A stretch of 14,125 bases of DNA from an uncultured Clostridia bacterium (GCA_934183045.1 CAKPRW010000038.1:1-14125); one strand, 5' to 3'; numbered from the stretch's first letter, positions 1 to 8,960 are shown. Notes: a model not told the origin generated them from the letters alone. Made by a program: numbers and translations.

Positions 1-197
1 AAATCATCTTCTTTAATTAATTCATCAACTGATATCTCAAACAATTCAGCTAATTTTTTTAATGATTCAATATTAGGCTCTAAAGTTCCAGCTTCATATT
101 TTGAAATTGTTGCTGCTTTGACACCTAATATATCAGCAATTTCACTTTGAGTCATATTTTTATTTTCTCTATATATTTTTATTTTTTTCCCTAACAT
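1..197 (-). CDS. XRE/Cro-CI family HTH regulator, N-terminal part (cut by window edge)
   Basis: Reading leftward from an ATG at 195-197, the frame stays open to the window edge (about 65 residues). It shows a classic HTH_3 domain: a basic N-terminus (MLGKKIKIYRENKNMTQ), then SEIADILGVKAATISKYEAG as the helix-turn-helix, then EPNIESLKKLAELFEISVDELI. This family binds operator DNA as a dimer and usually represses its own and neighbouring promoters. The start is supported by an AAAGGAG ribosome-binding site about 8 nt upstream and by its own extended -10 promoter. The C-terminal half, which would show whether it has a signal-sensing or protease domain, is outside the window. It lies downstream of the two-gene membrane/soluble operon on the same strand and may regulate the element or that operon (inference). 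Confidence 0.88.
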   Translation of the reverse strand, partial: MLGKKIKIYRENKNMTQSEIADILGVKAATISKYEAGTLEPNIESLKKLAELFEISVDELIKEDD

Positions 198-227
198 AAT
201 AAAAACTCTCCTTTTTGCTATAATAAT

Positions 228-236
228 ATTATATCA
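228..236 (-). promoter_or_regulatory. Extended -10 promoter for the left-edge XRE gene
   Basis: On the minus strand the sequence is TGATATAAT, an extended -10 element (TGn-TATAAT) ending 31 nt before the XRE start codon. The -35 region 17 nt upstream (TTTCTT) is poor, as expected for an extended -10 promoter. No experimental support can be seen. Confidence 0.5.
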
Positions 237-310
237 TATTATTTCCAAGAAAGAAAGTTCTTATAAAGTTTTACTTATTTTTTTCTAATTTAGAATTTAT
301 ATCTATAAAG

Positions 311-1144
311 TTAATTACCTTTAATAATTTTTTCTCTTATATCTTTAATGTGTCGATTTATCGCCTTTGATTTTATCTTAGTTAAATAATAATCAACTAT
401 GGATTTAAAACAAATATAATTAAATATAATAGATATACCTGTTAATAATTGAGATACACCATATTTTATAAGCCAATATATATAATAGTAATTTTGTTTT
501 ACAAAATCTTTAAATTCTTTAATACTATTATTAGATACGCCATATTTTAGTATTCCATTAGATATTATCACTAAAACTAGCGATATCATAGCTAATATGA
601 ATATATATTTATCTGTTATAAAAATTTCCTGTACTTTCCCATTTTTTATTGCTTCATCAAGTTCATCTCTTTTGTAGAACATAGTTGCAAAAACAAATAA
701 CATACCTATGAAAATACTAGTTATATCAACAAATGTTTCATTTAAATTTTCCAATCCTATTATAGATTTACTCGTACAAAAAACAATTATATATATAAAT
801 ATTAAAAGCAATAATTGAAATTTATAGGAACTCAAATCATTTTTTAACATAGTATAAAAGTTATTAATTCTTCTATTACTTTTTCCTTCAATTTTAATAT
901 TAATATTTTTCAAATAAAAATCTTCTCTATTAAAACTATCTTTATTTATTATTAGCAAAATATTAGGATTTTCTTCAAATATTATATACGCACTTTTTTC
1001 AATAAAAAAACCTTTAGCATTACTCCCTAGCTTTTTTTGAATAAATATTTCATTTTCTTTGAAAGTTTTGTAGTCTGTCCTAATAGTTGTAGCATTTTTT
1101 ATATTTTTTGGATTATCTAATATCTCAATTAATTTTATATCCAT
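311..1144 (-). CDS. Four-helix integral membrane protein, second gene of a putative defence pair
   Basis: 277 residues, not assignable to a named family by eye. The first ~105 residues are soluble, charged and have no signal peptide. Four hydrophobic segments follow at roughly residues 107-127, 138-157, 178-199 and 222-249, with a basic C-terminal tail (KIKSKAINRHIKDIREKIIK) probably cytoplasmic. Its ribosome-binding site (AGGAGAG) lies in the 14-nt gap after the stop codon of the upstream 292-residue gene, so the two are co-transcribed and probably translationally coupled. A soluble protein followed by a four-helix membrane protein next to a restriction system recalls the organisation of RexA-RexB (RexB is a four-helix membrane protein that depolarises infected cells) and Kiwa (KwaA-KwaB). 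This analogy rests on architecture and context, not on recognised sequence similarity; RexB is about half this length. Confidence 0.8.
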   Translation of the reverse strand: MDIKLIEILDNPKNIKNATTIRTDYKTFKENEIFIQKKLGSNAKGFFIEKSAYIIFEENPNILLIINKDSFNREDFYLKNINIKIEGKSNRRINNFYTMLKNDLSSYKFQLLLLIFIYIIVFCTSKSIIGLENLNETFVDITSIFIGMLFVFATMFYKRDELDEAIKNGKVQEIFITDKYIFILAMISLVLVIISNGILKYGVSNNSIKEFKDFVKQNYYYIYWLIKYGVSQLLTGISIIFNYICFKSIVDYYLTKIKSKAINRHIKDIREKIIKGN

Positions 1145-1158
1145 ATTTATTTACTCTC

Positions 1159-2037
1159 CTATAATTTTCTTTTCTTTAAAAACACTAAAATCTTGTCAAG
1201 TGCCTCTCTAACATTTTTATCTTTATCTGATACATTAACAATTAAATATTCATTTCCTTTTGGTTTTAATTGTTCCTTTTGTCCATCTTCTTCTATTTCT
1301 ATATTCTTTATTATTTTGTCATATTCTGTTTTATTTTGTTCAGCTAATTTAAAGCCTATATTAGCAATTGGATTTTTAGCAATACTCTTATCCTTTTTTG
1401 CCTTAATCTTAACTGATTCTACATTGTCACTAGAATAAGTATTCCAGCTTTCAACTGCTGCATCATCTAAATCTATCCTTGGATTATGCAATTTTGTTCC
1501 TATTTCAAGTTTCATATTAGAAATATTATTAAACTCAACTGATTTAACGCATGATTGTCTAAAATATTCTTGCAGCTCTTCTATTTCATAATTAATATTT
1601 TCTTTTTGTAGTATAATAGTTTCTAAGACATCATGGCTAAGATTTTTGTCAAGAAGTTTTTCAATTCTCTTAAATGCTAAGTTGGGATTTAATTCTCTTG
1701 GTGTATATCTTCTATTCTGGATATATACACTTGCTTCTTTGCAATTTATAAAAAAATATGTTCTATTATCATTTGCTTTATCCTCATCAATTGGAATCTC
1801 TTCCTTAGAATTATCAGAAAATTTAATCAAATCAATTCCATATGTTTGTGATAAATTTCCAACAATTATATTGTCCTCATGTATGCATTGTGATATTGCA
1901 AATTCTCCTATTGAATCTTCCATCTTTTTTGAGACGTTTAAATTTCTAAACTCTATTTCTTCATTTAATTTATCAATTCTTTTTGGTTCGTTTAAACTAA
2001 CCCTCATCTTACATATCTTATATCTTGTAAATCTCAT
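1159..2037 (-). CDS. Soluble protein, first gene of the putative two-gene defence operon (weakly RexA-like)
   Basis: 292 residues, no signal peptide or membrane segment, highly charged. No catalytic motif is recognisable. The order of parts weakly resembles lambda RexA: a central segment (KSVEFNNISNMKLEIGTKL) comparable to RexA's ...TTVKVEAKL..., then a lysine-rich stretch (VKIKAKKDKSIAKNPIANI) comparable to RexA's IKPKFKRDIKKVAKDIIFNP, and a C-terminal helix with KDKNVREALDKILVFLKKRK. These were matched by eye from memory and could be chance. The start ATG has a strong site (AGGGGGAA) and its own promoter beyond the hsdR terminator. If the RexA comparison holds, it would be the intracellular sensor that signals to the membrane protein encoded 14 nt downstream. 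KwaB-like (DUF4868) proteins are the main alternative; otherwise function unknown. Confidence 0.8.
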   Translation of the reverse strand: MRFTRYKICKMRVSLNEPKRIDKLNEEIEFRNLNVSKKMEDSIGEFAISQCIHEDNIIVGNLSQTYGIDLIKFSDNSKEEIPIDEDKANDNRTYFFINCKEASVYIQNRRYTPRELNPNLAFKRIEKLLDKNLSHDVLETIILQKENINYEIEELQEYFRQSCVKSVEFNNISNMKLEIGTKLHNPRIDLDDAAVESWNTYSSDNVESVKIKAKKDKSIAKNPIANIGFKLAEQNKTEYDKIIKNIEIEEDGQKEQLKPKGNEYLIVNVSDKDKNVREALDKILVFLKKRKL

Positions 2038-2049
2038 TGTATTTTCCCC

Positions 2050-2068
2050 CTATAGCATATACTATAGC
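2050..2068. repeat. Repeated GCTATAG motif over the -10 element, candidate operator
   Basis: On the minus strand GCTATAG occurs twice, separated by TATAT (period 12). CTATAG is itself palindromic, so the stretch is also nearly dyad-symmetric. One copy overlaps the TATAGT -10 hexamer and the other lies near the expected transcription start, where a repressor would act. The regulator is unknown; the XRE proteins in this window are candidates only by proximity. Confidence 0.4.
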
Positions 2069-2089
2069 ACATTTGGTAAAATAATACAA
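2061..2089 (-). promoter_or_regulatory. Promoter of the two-gene putative defence operon
   Basis: On the minus strand a -35 hexamer TTGTAT (2084-2089) and a -10 hexamer TATAGT (2061-2066) are separated by exactly 17 nt, a good sigma-A-type promoter. It lies between the hsdR terminator and the 292-residue gene, so the pair can be expressed independently of the restriction operon. Confidence 0.65.
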
Positions 2090-2106
2090 TATTAACCATA
2101 ATATTA

Positions 2107-2140
2107 CAAAAAGGGCAAATATTTTATATTTACCCTTTTC
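2107..2140 (-). terminator. Rho-independent terminator after hsdR
   Basis: The left arm AAAAGGGCAAATA and right arm TATTTACCCTTTT form a 13-position stem with one mismatch around a short AT loop. On the minus strand it is followed by a T tract (CCCTTTTTG). It begins 8 nt past the hsdR stop codon and separates the restriction operon from the downstream two-gene operon. Confidence 0.75.
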
Positions 2141-2147
2141 AACTATA

Positions 2148-5100
2148 TTATTCATACTTATAATTTTCACTATCTTCTGCTACTTTACCATCTAATGTTT
2201 TATCACTTTCTATATCATAATTAAGTCCTTGCATTTCTTCATTTCTCAAGCTTTTATATATTTCATTTAAAAATATTCCTAGAATATCATTTCTAATCTT
2301 TTCATTTTTCAATAGTAAATCAAAAAACTCTTGATTTTGGCTTCTACCATCTATAAGTGCATCATCAATATTATCAAAGTATGCAAACTCAAAATCTTTA
2401 ACAGTATTATTTCTTGCGCTAGCTTTTAAATCTTCATTTTTCATCATTAGATCCTTTATTTGTAATGCTGCTTTTACTGCAACATCATTATCAAATGATT
2501 TCCCTGTTTTACTATTTACTTCACTGATTATATCTGATAACCTCTTTTCTTCATCTTCTGTTAAGTTAAAAGTATCAACAATTGGTAATTTCACTGTAGG
2601 ATCTGGATGTATTCTTACATTTATCTCCTCTTTTCCTTTCTTTTGAAAAAAATTTGATGCTTGTATTTTTCCTTTTAAATCAAATCCTTGTCCTGAATGT
2701 CCAATTTTTAAATATGGTAATAACCATACTATATAATTATATTTCTTATGTAGTTCTATATCGTTAAAAGATGTTACCTGTATTAAAAATTCATAATATC
2801 GTACAAATTTCTTTAATGCTAAATTTGACTCTTCCTTTTCCTTATCATTTAATTCCTCGAATTTTTTCTTCGTTCTAGATAAATAATAAACTATATTATT
2901 TTCTCTTTTATCAGCACTCATCTTATCATTGTAAAATAATCGATTCGTTTCATCTATATCATTTTCACTAAACAAATAATAACTATCAACTTTATTTTCG
3001 AGTTCATAAACGTATTCTGGTGTTGTTGAATTACATAATAGTGTAGTTGTATAATATGGTTCAAATGATTTTTCTACATCTTCTATTGTGTTGACAAAAT
3101 CTAAAATAAATGTAGGTTTATCATATGGAGGGCAAATTCTATTTAATCTAGAGAATGTTTGAACAGCATTTACTCCACTCAACTTTTTCAGAACATACAA
3201 AGCACACAATTTAGGTTGATCAAAACCTGTTTGATATTTATTAGCAACTAATAATACTTGATAATTGTCTGTATCAAATTTTGCTGGAGTTTTATCCTCA
3301 CTAAATCCATTAATTGACGCTTCACTATATTCTTTATCTCCTTCTATCCCTAATTGTTTATCTGTTACTTTTCCAGAAAATGCAACTAATGGTTTAATAT
3401 CCTTATATCCTTTTCTGATAACATATTTCCAAAATGCATTATAATATTTAATAGCTTCTGTTCTTGATCCAGTTATTACCATTGCTTTTGCTTGTCCATC
3501 TAATTCATACATCACATTATTTCTAAAATGCTCAATTATTATCTCTATTCTCTGATTAATATTAGTCTCATGTAACATAGCAAAACGTGCAATTTTCCTC
3601 TTAGCTACTTTTGTTTTATATTTTGGATCTTCTTCTATTTCCTTGTTTATAGTATAATATGTTTGATATGGTATAAAATGTTGTAATACATCTAATATAA
3701 ATCCTTCTTCAATAGCTTGTTTCATGGAATAAAGGTGAAATGCTTGGTGCTGTCCTTTTTTATTTATTTTTCCAAATAACTGTAAAGTTGTTGGTTTTGG
3801 TGTAGCAGTAAATGCAAACATCGATATATTACATTGTTTTCCATTTGAATCAATTTCTTTTGCTATTATATCTTCTACATCAATTCCTGAATCTTCCTCA
3901 GCGCTTAATGTTTTTGTTACAGCTGCCATATCTTTTCCTGCAGTGGATGAGTGTGCCTCATCAATAATAACCGCAAATTTTTTATCTTTTAAACCTCGTG
4001 CTATATCAGCTATATATAAAAATTTCTGTATCGTCGTAGCAATAATTTTTGTGTTTCCCTCTAAGGCTATTTTCAAATCCGCCGAAGAGCATTTATCATT
4101 CATCACTTTTATCAATCCTGATTTATGTTCAATAGATGAAACTGCTTTCTGTAATTGCCTATCTACCACGATTTTATCGGTTACTATTATTATATTATCA
4201 TAAATAATTTTATCTTCGTTATCATGTTGCGAAGCTAATCTGTGTGCAAGCCATGCAATTGTATATGTTTTACCAGATCCTGCACTATGTTGTATCAAAT
4301 AATTATTATTTGTATGATTTTCTTTTACATCATCTATAACTTTTCTAATACAATCTAGTTGATGATATCTAGGAAAGATTATATTTTCACTTTTTTTCTT
4401 TTTTCCTGTTATGGAATCTTCTTTTTCTAGTCTTTCTACAAAGACAAATTTGTTTATTAAATCTAGTATCGTATCTTTTTTCAAAATATCTTCCCACATA
4501 TAAGATACTCCGAATCCTTCTTTACTTAACGGATTTCCGTTTCCAGAATTAATTCCTTCGCCTTTTCCTTTATTAAATGGTAAGAAGAAAGTTTTTTCTT
4601 TGTTAAGTTTTGTTGTCATATGCACTTCTTCCAAATCCATTGCAAAATTCACAAAACATCCTGCTTTAAACAAAAATAATCTAGATTTCGGATCACGTTG
4701 TGTCCTATATTGTTCAATTGCATCTTCATATGATTGTCCTGCTAGATTACATTTTAATTCAAATGATATTATTGCTAATCCATTTAAAAATATTACCAAA
4801 TCAATTCTTTCATCGTTATTTGCCCAAACCTCTTCCATAATAGAAAAGACATTTTTATTATATTTTTCAACTAATTCTTTATTAAAAGTTGTAGCAGGTT
4901 TAGAATACATAAGCTTTATCTTTATATTCGATATTTCAAGATTGTCACTTTTTAAAACTTCAACTAATGATGTCTCCATTATCTTATTATTGATATAATT
5001 AACTATTGTCTCTTCTAGTTCTGTTTTATATATTTTCTTTAAAGCTCTCATTTCATCTGGTTGTGTATCATTTAAAAATTTAAATAGTAATTGCTTATCC

Positions 5101-5213
5101 ATTGCAAAGTACCTATCAAAATTGGATTTGTCTCTAATTACATATCCATTGTTATTTTCTAAATAATCCATTATATACTGTTGATATTCTTTTTCAGATA
5201 ATATTTTATTCAT
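2148..5213 (-). CDS. hsdR: Type I restriction enzyme R subunit (HsdR), DNA translocase and nuclease
   Basis: 1021 residues, the usual HsdR size. It is the motor and endonuclease of the R2M2S complex, which pulls in DNA using ATP and cleaves far from an unmethylated site. The N-terminal nuclease domain carries a PD-(D/E)xK core with D138 and E152-x-K154 (in ISFELK). The helicase motor has Walker A SAGSGKT (310-316), motif II DEAH (418-421), motif III FTATP (468-472) and a motif VI-like QTFSRLNR. All key residues look intact, so the enzyme is probably active. The C-terminal third is the helical region that docks on the methylase. Its ATG directly follows the hsdS stop codon (TAAATG, zero gap), with the ribosome-binding site AGGAGGG inside hsdS, so its synthesis is coupled to that of HsdS. 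Confidence 0.96.
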   Translation of the reverse strand: MNKILSEKEYQQYIMDYLENNNGYVIRDKSNFDRYFAMDKQLLFKFLNDTQPDEMRALKKIYKTELEETIVNYINNKIMETSLVEVLKSDNLEISNIKIKLMYSKPATTFNKELVEKYNKNVFSIMEEVWANNDERIDLVIFLNGLAIISFELKCNLAGQSYEDAIEQYRTQRDPKSRLFLFKAGCFVNFAMDLEEVHMTTKLNKEKTFFLPFNKGKGEGINSGNGNPLSKEGFGVSYMWEDILKKDTILDLINKFVFVERLEKEDSITGKKKKSENIIFPRYHQLDCIRKVIDDVKENHTNNNYLIQHSAGSGKTYTIAWLAHRLASQHDNEDKIIYDNIIIVTDKIVVDRQLQKAVSSIEHKSGLIKVMNDKCSSADLKIALEGNTKIIATTIQKFLYIADIARGLKDKKFAVIIDEAHSSTAGKDMAAVTKTLSAEEDSGIDVEDIIAKEIDSNGKQCNISMFAFTATPKPTTLQLFGKINKKGQHQAFHLYSMKQAIEEGFILDVLQHFIPYQTYYTINKEIEEDPKYKTKVAKRKIARFAMLHETNINQRIEIIIEHFRNNVMYELDGQAKAMVITGSRTEAIKYYNAFWKYVIRKGYKDIKPLVAFSGKVTDKQLGIEGDKEYSEASINGFSEDKTPAKFDTDNYQVLLVANKYQTGFDQPKLCALYVLKKLSGVNAVQTFSRLNRICPPYDKPTFILDFVNTIEDVEKSFEPYYTTTLLCNSTTPEYVYELENKVDSYYLFSENDIDETNRLFYNDKMSADKRENNIVYYLSRTKKKFEELNDKEKEESNLALKKFVRYYEFLIQVTSFNDIELHKKYNYIVWLLPYLKIGHSGQGFDLKGKIQASNFFQKKGKEEINVRIHPDPTVKLPIVDTFNLTEDEEKRLSDIISEVNSKTGKSFDNDVAVKAALQIKDLMMKNEDLKASARNNTVKDFEFAYFDNIDDALIDGRSQNQEFFDLLLKNEKIRNDILGIFLNEIYKSLRNEEMQGLNYDIESDKTLDGKVAEDSENYKYE

Positions 5214-6497
5214 TTATTGTACCCTCCTTTTCCCTGTCACATATTCATATATTAGTGATTTCTTATATTTTTCTAATGTAACAATCTGCTTATTTTTAAT
5301 AGATATGATTTTTTCTAAATTCATACATTCATAATCAAGATAATCACATATTCTTTTTTGTTCTTCTAGATTTGGCAAAGTAACATAAATTTTTTTTGTT
5401 TTATCCCAACTTCTAAAGTCACTAGTATTTTCTCTTACACCATTGCTTATCAATTTGTATACACCTCTGAATGCCAGTGATTGTAAGTAATATACTATAA
5501 ATCTTTTATCTTCGTTACTGTCACATACATGAACTACCCTTGTAATTTTTCCTTTGTATTTTGATAAAGCTATTGCTCCATGCCATGTATCCATACCATG
5601 TATTGCAATATCACCTTCCTTAATACCTTGCATTGCATTATCATCACTTGACATCAACCCAATAACATTATCTCCTCTTTCACTTACTTTTCCTTTATTA
5701 GTACAAATTAAAGCAATATCACTAGAATCAAAACTTCTTATTAATTTCGTGCATATATATCCTAATCTAGTAAGTTTCCATTTTTCGTTCATCTTTCCGA
5801 TATAAGACACTCCAGATTCTTTCATTTTATATTTAGAATCAATTCCTTTCGTAACAGCTTTTATAATAAGAGCTTTTTTATATTCTTCTAATATATCTAT
5901 TTCACTTTGAATATCATGTAATAATGCATCTATCTCTTCACATTTATTATCTAAAAAATCTGAAATATTTTTTTGTTCTTTATAATCAGCAATAGGAATA
6001 TAAATATTTCCAAGCTTATCAATAGGAATTCTCATCCTAATAGTATTCAACTTACCATTTCCTGATTCTTTCATCATAATACCATTTCCTAGTCCTAAAA
6101 GACTTTTTTGAAATGCTGTTGTTTGAAAAATATAATTATAGAATCTCACATCATCTTTTTCATCTTTTGGTCTTAACATATAATAAACTGGACTTACACA
6201 ACCAAAATATTTCGATAATCCTACAGAACCAGATATAACATTCATACTATTCATTACTATATCTCCAGGATATGCAAGTCTGTATGCAGAATAATCTTCT
6301 TTTGGCTTATTTCCTCCACATTCTTTTTCAGATAATGGAATTACACCTTGTCTTGCAGTCAGTGACAATATATTTTTAGTTCTTATTGGATTATTATTTT
6401 CAGTTCTTTGAATTAATGAATATTTAATTTTTTTTATTTTCCATTTATCTGGAATATCTCCAATCCAACTTATATCATTTTCTTTCTTTTTTAGCAC
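5214..6497 (-). CDS. hsdS: Type I restriction-modification specificity subunit (HsdS)
   Basis: Recognises the bipartite DNA target and tethers two HsdM and two HsdR. There are two half-repeats. The first opens with SWIGDIPDKWKIKKI, has target-recognition domain 1 and a helical spacer (EQKNISDFLDNKCEEIDALL...LEEYKKALIIKAVTKGID). The second opens with SYIGKMNEKWKLTRL, has target-recognition domain 2 and a matching spacer (EQKRICDYLDYECMNLEKII...LEKYKKSLIYEYVTGK). I choose the GTG at 6495-6497 as the start, because GGAGGT lies 7 nt before it. A TTG 15 nt further upstream (6510-6512) overlaps that ribosome-binding site and is unlikely to be used. The protein is then about 427 residues, and the gene overlaps hsdM by 23 nt. 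The target sequence cannot be read from the protein. Confidence 0.94.
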   Translation of the reverse strand: MLKKKENDISWIGDIPDKWKIKKIKYSLIQRTENNNPIRTKNILSLTARQGVIPLSEKECGGNKPKEDYSAYRLAYPGDIVMNSMNVISGSVGLSKYFGCVSPVYYMLRPKDEKDDVRFYNYIFQTTAFQKSLLGLGNGIMMKESGNGKLNTIRMRIPIDKLGNIYIPIADYKEQKNISDFLDNKCEEIDALLHDIQSEIDILEEYKKALIIKAVTKGIDSKYKMKESGVSYIGKMNEKWKLTRLGYICTKLIRSFDSSDIALICTNKGKVSERGDNVIGLMSSDDNAMQGIKEGDIAIHGMDTWHGAIALSKYKGKITRVVHVCDSNEDKRFIVYYLQSLAFRGVYKLISNGVRENTSDFRSWDKTKKIYVTLPNLEEQKRICDYLDYECMNLEKIISIKNKQIVTLEKYKKSLIYEYVTGKRRVQ

Positions 6498-8592
6498 TTT
6501 CTGTACCTCCAAATATTTTAGTAATTCTAGTATTTACAACCTCTTCTAGTTCATTAAATCTCCTTTTTAATTCTTCTGAATTCGTTTCCTCTATATATTT
6601 ATAGAAATATCTAGTAAACGGAATTTCTGCACCTGTTTTAATAACAGGATGTTTACCTACTAGGTTCTCTTCAAAAAATGCTTTTGCGTCAGGAACATAT
6701 GGAAGAACTTCTCTTTCCATATATATTTCTATATTTTCTTCAAATTTTACAAGTTCTATATCTTTTGTATCTTTATCATAAATTATATTTCCTTCTTTGT
6801 CTCTTTGAATAACTGCATTTTTATCCATAACAGATAATCCATTAGCAATTTTTTGAATCATACTTTTATTTATGTCTATCCCACCTATTATTTTAGTAAG
6901 TTCTGGCATAAATTCGTCTATTGACATCCATTTTTTCTTACTAACAGATTTACTTAAAGTATCTAAAATATTATCATAAGTTAGTTTACTTTTATAATAA
7001 CCATTCAATTTCTTCTTATCTTTATCAGATATTGTTGTGCCAAGCTCTTCAAGTTTTGCCACAAAAGTATCATCCCATAAATTCTTCAACGTTCCTGATT
7101 GTATCATTGATTGTATACTTTCTTCAGTAATAGAATAACTTCTTTGCAAAGGTTGCATAACACTATATTCTTTATAAATAAATTCTTCGTTATTATATAT
7201 TTTTGAATTCTCATTTTCTTTAAATTCTGTATAAAGTTCTGTTATCCTTTTTCTATCATTAGGTGATAGTTCATTTTTCTTATTTCCTAATGGTTTCCTT
7301 AATTTATGATATATATTAGATGCATCAATTAATTGAATTTTTCCTTTACGTTCCTTTCTCTTGTTCATAGACAATATCCATGCATAAGTTTGAATTCCTG
7401 TATTGTAAAATAAATCACTTGGTAATGCTATAATTGCTTCTACATAATCATTTTCTAATATCCATTTTCTAATCTGTGATTCGCCTGAAGCAGTTCCTCC
7501 TGTAAATAAAGGAGATCCATTTTCTATTATTGCAGCCCTTCCATTTTGGGGATCCATTTTATTAATTGCTGATTGCAAAAAAATCAATTGAGAATCACTT
7601 CCCGATGGTAATCCTGCTCCCCATCTTCCTTTACTTTCCTTTTCATATTCCTTTCTTACACTTTCTTCTTGTCCAACTTTTGCATCTTTTCCAGCCCATG
7701 GTGTTCCAAATGGAGGATTTTCTATAACAAACCTCATTTTTACGGTTTTAAAACAATCTTCCTTAAATGTGTCAGCATGCTTAAAATTGTCTGCATTTTG
7801 ACCTTTTATTAACATTTCTGCTAATCCTACAGCATATGATTGTCCCATAAATTCCTGTCCAAATAATCTAACATCGCATGTTGGATTATAATGCTTTAGA
7901 TATGAATATGTTGTAGAAAGCATTCCTCCTGTCCCACATGCTTGATCACATACAGTAATTACCTTATGATCGTCAAAAATATCATCACATCCTTCTGATA
8001 TTAAAATTGATACTAATGTTTTTATTATATCTCTGCCAGTATAAAATTGCCCTGCATCCACATTTTGATAAAATCTTCCTATCAAATTTTCAAAAATGTA
8101 TCCCATTTTAATTGAATCATATGTTTTGGGATTTAAATCAAGTTCAGAAAAAGCTTTTACTACTGAATACAAGCATCCATCTTTGTTCATTTTATTTATA
8201 TGATTATTAATCTCTAATTCTTTCATTATATCTTGAACATTAGAGGAAAAACCATTTATATAAGCCTTGAAATTTTCAGCTATATTATCTGAGTCATTAC
8301 ATAATTCTTTTAGTGTATATTTACTTGTATTATAAAATTGAAATCCTGCTTGCTTTTTTAATGATTTTTCTGGTGTATTCGCATTTGATTCAAAAATTTT
8401 AACTACCTTATCTTTTGTTCCTTCTAATGCACATTCAAATCTTCTTATTATTGTCATAGGTATAATTACATCTCCATACTTATCTGGCATATATGAACCT
8501 CTTAATTTATTAGCTATTGACCATATGAAATTTGCTTCAGCTGTTACATCAATTGGATTATCATCCCACAATACATCAATTTTATTTTTCAT
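6475..8592 (-). CDS. hsdM: Type I restriction-modification DNA methyltransferase subunit (HsdM)
   Basis: Transfers a methyl group from S-adenosylmethionine to N6 of adenine in the HsdS-defined target; two copies join one HsdS. The N-terminal helical domain reads IWSIANKLRGSYMPDKYGDVIIPMTIIRRFECAL, written here only to show the family signature in pieces: IWSIANKLRG and PMTIIRR. GQFYTGRDII (181-190) precedes the catalytic domain. The cofactor motif is DQACGTGGML (216-225; the common form is DPACGTGG) and the catalytic motif IV is NPPFG (292-296). At 705 residues it belongs to the longer HsdM type, larger than the ~530 residues of EcoKI. Its start overlaps the stop of the upstream regulator in an ATGA arrangement, with AAAGGAGA as ribosome-binding site, indicating translational coupling. 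It precedes hsdS and hsdR, so methylase appears first. Confidence 0.96.
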   Translation of the reverse strand: MKNKIDVLWDDNPIDVTAEANFIWSIANKLRGSYMPDKYGDVIIPMTIIRRFECALEGTKDKVVKIFESNANTPEKSLKKQAGFQFYNTSKYTLKELCNDSDNIAENFKAYINGFSSNVQDIMKELEINNHINKMNKDGCLYSVVKAFSELDLNPKTYDSIKMGYIFENLIGRFYQNVDAGQFYTGRDIIKTLVSILISEGCDDIFDDHKVITVCDQACGTGGMLSTTYSYLKHYNPTCDVRLFGQEFMGQSYAVGLAEMLIKGQNADNFKHADTFKEDCFKTVKMRFVIENPPFGTPWAGKDAKVGQEESVRKEYEKESKGRWGAGLPSGSDSQLIFLQSAINKMDPQNGRAAIIENGSPLFTGGTASGESQIRKWILENDYVEAIIALPSDLFYNTGIQTYAWILSMNKRKERKGKIQLIDASNIYHKLRKPLGNKKNELSPNDRKRITELYTEFKENENSKIYNNEEFIYKEYSVMQPLQRSYSITEESIQSMIQSGTLKNLWDDTFVAKLEELGTTISDKDKKKLNGYYKSKLTYDNILDTLSKSVSKKKWMSIDEFMPELTKIIGGIDINKSMIQKIANGLSVMDKNAVIQRDKEGNIIYDKDTKDIELVKFEENIEIYMEREVLPYVPDAKAFFEENLVGKHPVIKTGAEIPFTRYFYKYIEETNSEELKRRFNELEEVVNTRITKIFGGTESAKKERK

Positions 8593-8909
8593 TTTATTAT
8601 CTTCTCCTTTTTTAATATTTCTCTTATTCTATTCCAACTATTTTTGTTATTAAAAATTTCATTATATATATCTGATGGAATATCATTCTTTTCTTTTGCT
8701 AGATTGTTAAAGAATTTATTTCTTTCTTCTCCTTCTATTTCCAAACTATTTGCAATTTTTATTTGTAACTCTCTATCTGGTGGTCCACTCATACCTTTTA
8801 TCATTTTATTTACATATGTCGGAGTAACATCAATCATTCTTGCAAATTTGTTTTGACTTATTTTTTTGTTTTTTAGTTTTTTATTTAAAAAAGTTTTAAA
8901 TTTACTCAT
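8589..8909 (-). CDS. XRE-family HTH regulator heading the Type I RM operon (C-protein-like)
   Basis: 106 residues with an N-terminal HTH: SQNKFARMIDVTPTYVNKMIKG is the recognition region, followed by PPDRELQIKIANSLEIEGEERNKFFNNLA and a short C-terminal helical tail. It is the first gene of the operon and overlaps hsdM by 4 nt (ATGA), so regulator and methylase are made together. Its promoter carries a perfect 35-bp palindrome, which fits autoregulation. By analogy with controller (C) proteins of Type II systems it may time restriction against modification after the element enters a new cell; this is inference, since classical Type I operons usually lack such a gene. The ribosome-binding site is AGAAAGG, about 9 nt before the ATG. 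Confidence 0.88.
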   Translation of the reverse strand: MSKFKTFLNKKLKNKKISQNKFARMIDVTPTYVNKMIKGMSGPPDRELQIKIANSLEIEGEERNKFFNNLAKEKNDIPSDIYNEIFNNKNSWNRIREILKKEKIIK

Positions 8910-8925
8910 TTGTATAACCTTTCTT

Positions 8926-8960
8926 ATATAAACTATAAACTATTAGTTTATAGTTTATAT
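8926..8960. promoter_or_regulatory. Perfect 17-1-17 palindrome, candidate operator of the RM-operon regulator
   Basis: The 17-nt arms at 8926-8942 and 8944-8960 are exact reverse complements around a single T. Each arm is built from two tandem copies of ATAAACT, giving four half-sites (two direct, two inverted) at 7-nt spacing. The element covers the -10 region and probable start site of the operon. As RNA it would fold into a long hairpin in the 5' leader, so an RNA-level role is also possible, but the repeat-of-repeats design suits cooperative binding of an XRE dimer pair. Confidence 0.7.

Noticed and set aside
1193..2095. Plus-strand open frames antisense to the 292-residue gene
   Set aside because: Serine/leucine-rich shadow translations of an AT-rich gene on the opposite strand; no ribosome-binding site.
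3943..4998. Plus-strand open frames antisense to hsdR
   Set aside because: They lie fully inside a well-supported hsdR with intact motifs, lack ribosome-binding sites and encode no recognisable domain.
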